In this document: in pieces, positions 15,759 to 21,491 of the stretch
How positions within the stretch are numbered: position 1 is the stretch's first letter
How the letters are laid out: each line of letters opens with the position of its first letter
The notes under the pieces: model-generated
Told to the model about the DNA's origin: nothing
What the model saw: the letters and a program-made list of their open reading frames with translations, nothing else
The model's database searches: none
Program-made: the position numbers and the translations under genes
DNA from: a virus
Reading direction: 5' to 3' (one strand)
Length of the DNA stretch: 34,902 nucleotides
IMG/VR virus record: IMGVR_UViG_3300043395_002563
Location: 1 to 34,902 of that record

Positions 15759-15780
15759 CTTTTGTTATTAATAACAAAAG
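15759..15780. repeat. perfect 22-bp palindrome
   Basis: CTTTTGTTATT (15759-15769) is followed immediately by its exact reverse complement (15770-15780). It is non-coding and 4 bp from the second iteron pair; likely a dimer-binding site or cruciform. Confidence 0.85.
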
Positions 15781-15784
15781 TGCA

Positions 15785-15810
15785 TGACAGATATTTTAGC
15801 CTATCTGTCA
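15785..15810. repeat. inverted iteron pair TGACAGAT / ATCTGTCA (copy 2)
   Basis: TGACAGAT (15785-15792) and ATCTGTCA (15803-15810) repeat the arrangement of copy 1 with one more base between arms. The related ATCCGTCA follows directly (15811-15818). Confidence 0.8.
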
Positions 15811-15838
15811 ATCCGTCATACATCGCCAATGTTTTAAA

Positions 15839-15857
15839 GATATTTTAATAAAATATC
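15839..15857. repeat. A/T-rich palindrome after the helicase stop
   Basis: GATATTTTA and TAAAATATC are mirror arms around one base (15839-15857), next to the helicase stop at 15859. It could be a weak terminator or an unwinding element. Confidence 0.6.
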
Positions 15858-15858
15858 A

Positions 15859-17397
15859 TTACTTGTCGATGCACTCAACGAAGCGTTCTTTCTCTGACAG
15901 TTGCTTCACAATATACCGGCTGGCAGTCGTGGCACCCTTCGGCTCAAAGTTGTAGCCACGAATGACAGTGCCTCTGCCAAAGCTATGTCGAAACTCGTAG
16001 ACATCCCATGAGACGAATTTAGCGAGCTCTGATTTGATTTTTTTACCGAGGGACACTGGAGAGGCATTTTTTAAATTGCAGTGCTTTTGATACAGGTCTT
16101 GCAGGACTTCATTAGATATCCACCAAGATACTTTTGTAACGTCCTGTTTTTTCTCGAAATAATTATATTCACCATGGCTGGTGTATTTGGACAGGGCTAG
16201 GATGAAAATGTCTTCCCACCAATTATTTCTATCCGAATCAATGAGTGTCTGGCCTTCTTCAATATAATTGCCCATCTTTTTATCAGAGCACAATTTGCTA
16301 AGGATGCTGGCCTCCCACTCTGGGAAACGGATGGAAGCTTTCTCGTCAACATTAGGCTGGCTGAGTATATGGAGGATGTCAGCCATGATAGCCTCACGGT
16401 GCTCCTTGATGAATGCCTCTACTCCACTTTGCCATGTACAGTGTTTGTCACCTGGGTTAGCCAAATAGATAGGCACCGACCTAGTAGCCATGTCTGCCGA
16501 TACACTGGGATCATTTACAGTGACTACTATTGTAAAATGATTCCGTATAGTTATGTCGCCTACATACATCAAATGACCATTGATGGTCTGAGCGGTTACT
16601 AGGCTTTCGACAAATTCACTAGACCAATTCTGCTGTTTCACGTTGTCGAACAGGATGATTCTAGAATTTCGGTGTATAGCGATTCGCTTTTGTGCCTGAA
16701 ATTCATCCATGCGAGCCGACAAACTGATAGGCGTACAGCTGTATAGGTATGACAGGAGCTTTGGGATGGTTGATTTCCCAAAAGCCATCTTACGACCTAT
16801 CCAATTGGGATCAGACTGAATGACAAAAATTGGCCGCTTGCCATCACCATTACCCCAAGCGGGTGAAATAAAAAGAGCCTTTAGCAAAGCCGCAGAGTAT
16901 TCATCGAGTGGTTTAAAATGACTTAGGAGCTCATCTAAAGCACCAGTGGGTGCCGGTACAATAGGAGGGCAGGTGTAATACACCTTGTCCTCTATCGGCC
17001 AAGTGGGTGTAACCGAGATAGATGTAAAATCATCTGACAGCCTCGTCATGGCGCTGTAAATGTCTTTTTTACTGGCTGCGCCTGGGAAGCTTTTAAAAAC
17101 AGTGTAATAACCTAGCTGCTGAAGCTGAGAAAAAAGATCAGTGTCATTCTTAAGTACGTGCAGCTTATCGTTGAAATTAGCGTGTAAAACTCCGTTAATC
17201 TTAACGATTTTTTCAATCGGCTTTATTTTGTCAAGGATAGCATTGAGGTCTAAAGGTAGGGTTTCTTTATCAGCATCTGTGTAATTACTAATAATTTTTG
17301 CAATGCGTTCTTGTTTTATTTGGCTGTCTAGCTTTTGTTTTTCTCGCGCTTTTTCAATATCAAAAACTACTTTTTCCTTGCTTTCATCAACAGGCAT
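15859..17397 (-). CDS. SF3/D5-like replicative helicase (AAA+), 512 aa
   Basis: The second half is an AAA+ ATPase: a Walker A-like stretch IGRKMAFGKST (Lys208, Ser209; the first Gly is one residue further away than in the classic motif), Walker B IILFDN (247-252), sensor-1 Asn near 295 (VVTVNDPS) and an arginine-finger candidate Arg306 (MATRSVPIYL). The first 150 residues are charged and unlike any domain I know. This arrangement matches phage and plasmid D5/P4-type helicases that partner an AEP primase; here the primase is encoded separately just upstream. It unwinds DNA at replication start. ATG 17397 is preceded by AAGGAA. The C-terminus extends to the iteron region. Confidence 0.75.
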   Translation of the reverse strand: MPVDESKEKVVFDIEKAREKQKLDSQIKQERIAKIISNYTDADKETLPLDLNAILDKIKPIEKIVKINGVLHANFNDKLHVLKNDTDLFSQLQQLGYYTVFKSFPGAASKKDIYSAMTRLSDDFTSISVTPTWPIEDKVYYTCPPIVPAPTGALDELLSHFKPLDEYSAALLKALFISPAWGNGDGKRPIFVIQSDPNWIGRKMAFGKSTIPKLLSYLYSCTPISLSARMDEFQAQKRIAIHRNSRIILFDNVKQQNWSSEFVESLVTAQTINGHLMYVGDITIRNHFTIVVTVNDPSVSADMATRSVPIYLANPGDKHCTWQSGVEAFIKEHREAIMADILHILSQPNVDEKASIRFPEWEASILSKLCSDKKMGNYIEEGQTLIDSDRNNWWEDIFILALSKYTSHGEYNYFEKKQDVTKVSWWISNEVLQDLYQKHCNLKNASPVSLGKKIKSELAKFVSWDVYEFRHSFGRGTVIRGYNFEPKGATTASRYIVKQLSEKERFVECIDK

Positions 17398-17423
17398 GAT
17401 ACTTGTTCCTTGCTTACAATGTT

Positions 17424-17479
17424 GTGGCGAAAGCCACCTAGATTGGTCAGACCTTGCCGGGATCTGGCCAATTTTTTTT
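17424..17479 (+). terminator. plus-strand hairpins with T8 (terminator) between helicase and primase genes
   Basis: On the plus strand, GTGGC-GAAA-GCCAC (17424-17437) is a perfect stem with a GNRA-type loop. It is followed by TTGGTCAGA (17443-17451) pairing with TCTGGCCAA (17463-17471) with one G-T pair, then eight T (17472-17479). This has the form of an intrinsic terminator, but both flanking genes lie on the other strand, so it would end an antisense transcript. The rest of the 80-bp gap is empty. Confidence 0.6.
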
Positions 17480-18278
17480 ATGAATCTGCAAACGCTTTTA
17501 ATGCGCTGGCGTAGGTGGACTCTAGTTCGTGGTCTGAAAACTCCCGCCTATCAAACGGCGAAGCGCGCAAAAGTTCAAGTACTTTTTCAGGGTCAACCGA
17601 TGCTTTTAATAGTTCTAATGTACTGACATAGACCGATATATTCCTACCCTCACCAAACGGTATACCTTTTTTAATAAACATATCGACATGATTGGAAATT
17701 TTATTAGGATTGTCAGAAAAAAACGTATTAGCAACTGCATACATATTTTTCTTTTCCTTGATTACCTGATGTACTGGCTGCGGATATCCCGAGAAATTGT
17801 GAAAAACTATGCGAGTGCAAGGGTAAAAAGGCCTAGCACCATCCACACATGAACCGTCAAAGTGTTCATTGTATTTTACTATTTTCCGCATATTAAATTC
17901 ATATTCCTCTAGGCTTTCTATCCTCCTAGCCCAACGTGTAATAATCCTAAACCTATCAGCTGGTGGGTATGTGGTGTTTGCCGTAGTTTTTGGCAGCTGA
18001 TGGCTCTTAGTGGTCGCAATGATCACCTCGCTATCCATCCAATCAACTATCGCTTGACCTAGCGGGTATTGCTCATGCCCGTTGTTATCGACATCAAAGG
18101 CAGTAAACTCGCTATAGAGAAAATTGATCTTGTTTCTGTAGTGATCTTTAAAAACTATCGGGCTCCACGTATAGCGACAGGCTATGGCACCTAGTAGCTT
18201 GATATCGCATGGGTTCAACGGTACAAAATCACTAGCGAATTTATAAATTCCACTGTTTAGTTTATGATAGCTAGGCAT
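17478..18278 (-). CDS. AEP-type primase (primase-polymerase-like), 266 aa
   Basis: The catalytic core of the archaeo-eukaryotic primase fold is visible: EFTAFDVDNN with metal-binding Asp62 and Asp64, TTKSHQ with His93, then ADRFRIITRW (about 107-116) and the third acidic region VDGARPFYPC. The C-terminal part (FGEGRNISVYVSTLELLKAS, about 215-235) resembles PriCT-like domains that follow such primases. It would make primers for the host polymerase, with the helicase encoded next. No separate polymerase is present in the genome. It starts at ATG 18278, only 26 bp from the divergent resolvase gene. Confidence 0.78.
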   Translation of the reverse strand: MPSYHKLNSGIYKFASDFVPLNPCDIKLLGAIACRYTWSPIVFKDHYRNKINFLYSEFTAFDVDNNGHEQYPLGQAIVDWMDSEVIIATTKSHQLPKTTANTTYPPADRFRIITRWARRIESLEEYEFNMRKIVKYNEHFDGSCVDGARPFYPCTRIVFHNFSGYPQPVHQVIKEKKNMYAVANTFFSDNPNKISNHVDMFIKKGIPFGEGRNISVYVSTLELLKASVDPEKVLELLRASPFDRREFSDHELESTYASALKAFADS

Positions 18279-18304
18279 AATTACCCTCCAGGTGGGAGCT
18301 ATAT

Positions 18305-18808
18305 ATGCTAGTCGCTGGCATTGATCCAGGGAAAGCGGGAGCCATTGCAGTCGTCAAAAACGGCAAGTTAATACATAAAACCCTACTAAAAGATTGTGTG
18401 GCTAGATATTGGCTAAAAGAGCGCGGTGTAAAGGTAGTTTACATCGAGCAAGCCCAGTCATTTCCCAAACAGGGCATCGCCTCGGCTTTCAACTATGGAC
18501 GAGACTTTGGCTACCTACTTGGCACACTGGCAGGTAGTGGTATGGCTATACATATGATTAGGCCAGCCGTGTGGGCTAAAAGGATACATGTAGCCGCGCC
18601 TAAAATGGACGATGCTAAAGAGAGGAGCCTGTGGTGTGCCAGACACCAGTGGCCGCAAGAGACATGGCTAGCTACGCCTAAAAGCACAAAACCGCATGAT
18701 GGGCTCATCGATGCGGCTTTAATAGCATACTACGGGTATCTCAATGAGCTATCCCCTTCAGGCGCTCAGACCCACGCAGAAGACCTCGACGCTCTAACTC
18801 GAGGTTAA
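18305..18808 (+). CDS. RuvC-like Holliday junction resolvase, 167 aa
   Basis: An RNase H-fold resolvase: GIDPGKAGAIAV with Asp7, VVYIEQAQ with Glu48, and KPHDGLIDAALIA with Asp132 and Asp136 form the acidic metal-binding set of the RuvC family. Length fits. It would cut branched recombination or replication intermediates before packaging. GGGAG lies seven bases before ATG 18305. The gene stands alone on the plus strand among leftward genes, and its last 68 bp overlap the 3' end of the opposite SNase-like gene. Confidence 0.88.
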   Translation: MLVAGIDPGKAGAIAVVKNGKLIHKTLLKDCVARYWLKERGVKVVYIEQAQSFPKQGIASAFNYGRDFGYLLGTLAGSGMAIHMIRPAVWAKRIHVAAPKMDDAKERSLWCARHQWPQETWLATPKSTKPHDGLIDAALIAYYGYLNELSPSGAQTHAEDLDALTRG

Positions 18809-19085
18809 TGGTTTTGCCTTCATGCAACACGTCAGCTGTAATCTGTCCTTCCTCATTCTGGTGTGTTTCAATCACACCAAAATCTGACTCGGTAAAACAC
18901 TTTTCCATGAATTTACAGGCCTGTTCTTCACGCTTTAGGTCGGCTTTAGTTGGGTGCTCTGGTAAATCAATCCCAGTTAGCCTAACGGCTGCCATTGTCC
19001 AAATATAAAAACCTAAATCGATGTAGAGTAGCAGGGTGTCACCATCCACAACTTCTACAAACCGGCACTTATAGCTATACATCAT
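18741..19085 (-). CDS. staphylococcal nuclease-like protein, 114 aa
   Basis: The first half is an SNase barrel: FVEVVDGDTLLLYIDLG (Asp14, Asp16) and VRLTGIDLPEHP with Arg35, Asp40 and Glu43 in the catalytic spacing. The later conserved Arg of the family (YGR) appears as Gln81 (EEGQITADVL), so activity is uncertain. The helical end (INLELERRGLLRG) fits the family. ATG 19085, six bases after GGAG and one base beyond the upstream stop, is preferred to the longer frame. No signal peptide: the enzyme would act in the cell. Its end overlaps the resolvase gene antisense. Confidence 0.8.
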   Translation of the reverse strand: MMYSYKCRFVEVVDGDTLLLYIDLGFYIWTMAAVRLTGIDLPEHPTKADLKREEQACKFMEKCFTESDFGVIETHQNEEGQITADVLHEGKTINLELERRGLLRGSERLKGIAH

Positions 19086-19086
19086 A

Positions 19087-19338
19087 CTATTCTCCAGCCA
19101 AAGGCTCTTGGGTAGTACAAAGAACAGGCATACCTTGCGGATCAACGTGCAGGGTTACAGCGTTATTTTGGGTAATAAGATACTCGGTGCCAGCTTTGGA
19201 GCAGAAGTATTCGACTATTGTGTTGAAGGGTGCGGTTTGGCTTTGCTTTATTGTCCCGTCTAAAGTGCCAAAAAGAACGTGGAGGACAACAAACGTAGCC
19301 ACAAAAGCCAAGACTATGGTGATGTAGCTTTTTATCAT
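19087..19338 (-). CDS. single-span membrane protein, 83 aa
   Basis: Residues 4-24 form a transmembrane or uncleaved signal segment (YITIVLAFVATFVVLHVLFG), followed by an outer domain with two Cys (EYFCSKAG, PVLCTTQ) that could pair. GGAG lies seven bases before ATG 19338; the frame could also open at GTG 19350. It follows a terminator and precedes the SNase-like gene with a one-base gap. Not recognised; a spanin-like or envelope-modifying role is possible. Confidence 0.75.
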   Translation of the reverse strand: MIKSYITIVLAFVATFVVLHVLFGTLDGTIKQSQTAPFNTIVEYFCSKAGTEYLITQNNAVTLHVDPQGMPVLCTTQEPLAGE

Positions 19339-19350
19339 TTTAGGCTCCAC

Positions 19351-19382
19351 AAAAAAAGGTTAAGGATTACAAACCCTTAACC
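19351..19382 (-). terminator. rho-independent terminator
   Basis: Reading leftward, GGTTAAGG (19382-19375) pairs with CCTTAACC (19365-19358) across nine bases and is followed by seven T (19357-19351). It closes the CAP/small-protein operon after the 63-aa gene. Confidence 0.85.
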
Positions 19383-19411
19383 CTACCACGGAGGAGGTCT
19401 AAACCATGAAA

Positions 19412-19603
19412 CTACTCGTCATATTCTAACAGATCAATGACCGCATCCGTTAATGTTTCGGTAAATTCTTCATCATCAGTATCCTCCGCCCACTCTTGAG
19501 CCGCTCGGCATACTGCAATCATGCGAGTGAGGACCGACCTATGTACGCTAGTCATTTTAAAAGGCTTGTCGCTAAAAAGGTCTACAATGTCGTCAACGCT
19601 CAT
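19412..19603 (-). CDS. small acidic protein, 63 aa
   Basis: It is strongly acidic and helical, beginning MSVDDIVDLFSDKPFKMTSV and ending TDAVIDLLEYDE. Its ATG overlaps the stop of the 58-aa membrane protein gene as ATGA, so the two are coupled. Not recognised. The small size, charge and early-type operon would fit a host-interaction protein, but that is only a guess. Confidence 0.7.
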   Translation of the reverse strand: MSVDDIVDLFSDKPFKMTSVHRSVLTRMIAVCRAAQEWAEDTDDEEFTETLTDAVIDLLEYDE

Positions 19604-19776
19604 GCCTCTGGTGCTTTCACTTCCGCGGGTTTCAGTTTGCTTAGCTCAGCGCTGGCAACCAGTGCACATTTTTGGGCGGCTTTGTCCAAGACGACGACTA
19701 CCGGTTTTAGAACTACAACCACGAGTTGAGCCAACACATAAAGAACAGCGCTAACGATGCACTTTAACTCAGACAT
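19600..19776 (-). CDS. small membrane protein, 58 aa
   Basis: ATG 19776 has an excellent ribosome site (AAGGAG, seven bases) and the frame ends in TGA overlapping the next gene's start. Residues about 6-31 are hydrophobic (CIVSAVLYVLAQLVVVVLKP, then VVVVL), followed by an Ala/Lys-rich soluble tail. One span with a basic tail is compatible with a small holin or membrane regulator; no family is recognised. Confidence 0.78.
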   Translation of the reverse strand: MSELKCIVSAVLYVLAQLVVVVLKPVVVVLDKAAQKCALVASAELSKLKPAEVKAPEA

Positions 19777-19804
19777 AGGTAACTCCTTGGTTTTTTTAAA
19801 AAGT

Positions 19805-20095
19805 TTAGCAGTCGTCAGATTCTATGTCTAGTACAGTGATCGACATTAAATCACCCTTGGCGGGTTTATAAATCACCTCATCAAACCTGTTTTTAACGAC
19901 TAGGTAAGATTGATCGTAGGTGCTTTTAAATAGGGCTACACCAAAGCCTATGTCAGTGCCCACGTAATTAATTTTGCGTTCATATCGGTCTACAAGGGAT
20001 AGCCTATAAATGCCGCGCGTGAGCTCGCGAACGGTCACCCTTTGAGGAGGTTGCCACGGTATTAGAAGTGTGACGGTGTAAACCCTGGGGTACAT
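19805..20095 (-). CDS. unknown beta-rich protein, 96 aa
   Basis: It is mainly short strands (MYPRVYTVTLLIPWQPPQRV, then RGIYRLSLVDRYERKINYVG) with an acidic ESDDC end. There is no signal peptide or known motif. It lies seven bases after the CAP-domain gene and before the 58-aa membrane protein in the same operon. Confidence 0.68.
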   Translation of the reverse strand: MYPRVYTVTLLIPWQPPQRVTVRELTRGIYRLSLVDRYERKINYVGTDIGFGVALFKSTYDQSYLVVKNRFDEVIYKPAKGDLMSITVLDIESDDC

Positions 20096-20102
20096 ACTAG
20101 CC

Positions 20103-20549
20103 TCACTGGCTTAAAACTATTGTGTAAAATCTCCTTGAATCTTTCAATGCTGGCCCTGCTGCACCTACGCCAATCGTTCGTATATATGGGTTTAACAAGG
20201 CTTGGCGGTGTGGTGGGCTATTCAGCCAGCCTTGTATGGCTGCATTTATGTCAGGGTAGCCGCAAGCTACAATTTCCCAAGTCTGGCTATAGATTCGTCC
20301 GTCACAGAGAGCTACACGTTGCCAAAACTGCTGGCCGGTCTGAGGATCAACGTGCCCACATATATTTAGACGCCATATTCTTTTTGACCATGTAAGAGCA
20401 GCACACGACAGGTCTACACGTAGGGCGACAGGCTGTAGGCCATACTGCGCCCTAGTAGCGTTGACAGCTGCCAGCATAGCTTCCCGTGTCTCATAAAGAG
20501 GCTCATCAGCTAGATCTTGCACTATCGCGCTAGGATAATCACCCACCAT
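20103..20549 (-). CDS. CAP-superfamily protein 2 (SCP/YkwD-like), 148 aa
   Basis: The bacterial CAP pattern is clear: an N-terminal helix (TREAMLAAVNATRAQYGLQP), the PVALRVDLSCAALTWSKR segment, GHVDP with the conserved His, WEIVACGYPDINAAIQGWLN with the Glu, then SPPHRQALLNPYIRTIGVG. These are the residues that line the CAP cavity. No signal peptide is visible from ATG 20549 (GGGGGA upstream), and the frame could also open at GTG 20582. It overlaps the end of the first CAP gene. CAP proteins are mostly secreted lipid or surface proteins; a role in a phage is unknown. Confidence 0.8.
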   Translation of the reverse strand: MVGDYPSAIVQDLADEPLYETREAMLAAVNATRAQYGLQPVALRVDLSCAALTWSKRIWRLNICGHVDPQTGQQFWQRVALCDGRIYSQTWEIVACGYPDINAAIQGWLNSPPHRQALLNPYIRTIGVGAAGPALKDSRRFYTIVLSQ

Positions 20550-20935
20550 AAATCGTCCCCCGCTACTCCTATTTTTTGCCACGCATGATCTCTAAGTATC
20601 CGGTATTCCTTAGGATATACGCCTAGCGTGTTAAACCAGGCGTCCTCTGTCAAATATTGGCAAACAAGCAATTGTTCGCCCATAGTCCAGGGATAACCGC
20701 ACGTTATAGCCCTATCTCGCACCGTTTGACCTTGTGGCCCTACTGATGTGCAAGCTCGTGCTTTCAAAATGTAATCGAGATGATATTTAGCAGCGCAGGA
20801 AAGTCTGTAGTCTTCTAGTAGGGCTTTTGCATTCCATTCAGAGCGGTAGTCATTAATAAGTACAGTCAGGGTATGGCTCTTAGGTCCCCATCCTAAAAGC
20901 AAGTAACTTATGACAAATATTCCAAGCCATCGCAC
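20522..20935 (-). CDS. CAP-superfamily-like protein 1 with N-terminal signal/anchor, 137 aa
   Basis: From GTG 20935 (GGGG six bases before) the protein begins with a hydrophobic signal or anchor (RWLGIFVISYLLLGWG). The rest follows the CAP layout: VLINDYRSEWNAKALLEDYR, then LSCAAKYHLDYILKARACTS, WTMGEQLLVCQ with the Glu, AWFNTLGVYPKEYRILRD and KIGVAGDDLWWVIIL. The conserved His of the GH motif is not seen (CTSVGPQG instead). Three or four Cys could pair outside the cytoplasm. The promoter at 20966-20976 lies just upstream, which argues against the longer frame from 21064. Paired with CAP protein 2 by a 28-bp overlap. Confidence 0.68.
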   Translation of the reverse strand: MRWLGIFVISYLLLGWGPKSHTLTVLINDYRSEWNAKALLEDYRLSCAAKYHLDYILKARACTSVGPQGQTVRDRAITCGYPWTMGEQLLVCQYLTEDAWFNTLGVYPKEYRILRDHAWQKIGVAGDDLWWVIILAR

Positions 20936-20965
20936 ATAAACCCCATCTTGTTTATAGATAGGGAT

Positions 20966-21053
20966 AGTATACCACAAATTTTGGGATTTTAGATTGCATC
21001 GAGTACTAGGAAGGAATATGCGGAGATGGGATAGGTCTAATCTGTGGTATACA
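20966..21053. promoter_or_regulatory. divergent extended -10 promoter pair
   Basis: TGTGGTATACT reads leftward at 20976-20966 and TGTGGTATACA reads rightward at 21043-21053; the 10-bp core is an exact inverted repeat. Both have TGn before a TATACx -10, with no good -35. The left one fits the CAP operon and the right one the RecT operon. Confidence 0.55.
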
Positions 21054-21064
21054 TCATGAGCCAC

Positions 21065-21077
21065 TTATGTTACATAA
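21065..21077. promoter_or_regulatory. 13-bp palindrome, operator candidate
   Basis: TTATGTTACATAA (21065-21077) is perfectly symmetric about its centre and lies just after the expected start of the rightward transcript, before the 126-aa gene. Confidence 0.45.
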
Positions 21078-21110
21078 ACACTCCGCTTAGGCAACATAAA
21101 AGAGGATTTT

Positions 21111-21491
21111 ATGACTGACGAGTGTAAATGGAGCTATACAAAAGACGGAAAACACAGGGAGTTTACCCTGCCAGGTCCCTTTGCAAACGCTGAAGGGAAA
21201 AAAGTATGCCAAGACTGCCTAAAGTATCTCGGCCTAGTGAACCCTGCGCCTAAAGAAGTTACGGCTGTTACAGAAAAAGACGTAACTCACCTAAAATTGC
21301 TTATAAATGGGACACTGACTGAGTGGGAAACTAAATTCCTGAATGATATTAAGAGCAAGACTGAATGGACTAAAAATCAACGTACCACGTTCGAAAAAGT
21401 CCGTGACAAGTATTTTAAACAATCTGAGGCAGCACAACCGAAAACCGAGGCAGTCACCTATGACATCCCAGATGATTTCAACCTATTCTAA
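21111..21491 (+). CDS. unknown early protein before RecT, 126 aa
   Basis: It starts after AGAGG. The N-terminus carries Cys5, Cys33 and Cys36 (KKVCQDCLK), a possible partial metal site. The middle is a charged helix (TEWETKFLNDIKSKTEWTKN). The end is acidic with a terminal aromatic (YDIPDDFNLF), resembling the C-terminal tails of single-strand DNA-binding proteins that recruit partners. The last 32 bp overlap the RecT-like gene in another frame. A partner role in recombination is inferred; it is not a recognisable OB-fold SSB. Confidence 0.75.
   Translation: MTDECKWSYTKDGKHREFTLPGPFANAEGKKVCQDCLKYLGLVNPAPKEVTAVTEKDVTHLKLLINGTLTEWETKFLNDIKSKTEWTKNQRTTFEKVRDKYFKQSEAAQPKTEAVTYDIPDDFNLF

Larger units (their letters stand above)
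15473..15858. other. repeat-rich non-coding region, candidate replication origin or control region
   Basis: No convincing gene lies in these 386 bp. It carries repeated copies of TGACAGAT and its complement ATCTGTCA: an inverted pair at 15551-15575, a single copy at 15580-15587, one at 15637-15644 behind TTGACAG at 15628-15634, and an inverted pair at 15785-15810 followed by ATCCGTCA. It also has two tandem CCGTCAAA (15733-15748), a perfect 22-bp palindrome, an A/T-only palindrome beside the helicase stop and a G-rich tandem repeat. It directly adjoins the helicase-primase genes. Iterons, A/T-rich DNA and replication neighbours suggest an origin; operators are the main alternative. Confidence 0.6.

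Noticed and set aside
15608-15829. A 73-codon leftward frame in the repeat-rich region
   Set aside because: Its peptide is low complexity (repeats of Tyr, Thr, His, Ile, Pro from the tandem repeat), it has no ribosome site and overlaps the palindromes.
15473-15858. A CRISPR array in the repeat region
   Set aside because: Repeats are 8-bp half-sites in both orientations with uneven spacing, and no cas gene is present.
17303-17626. 107-codon plus-strand frame across the helicase-primase gap
   Set aside because: It is antisense to both genes, lacks a ribosome site and runs through the terminator-like hairpins.
20935-21064. Upstream start (43 more residues) for CAP-like protein 1
   Set aside because: It would place the start before its likely promoter and would bury the hydrophobic signal in the interior of the protein.
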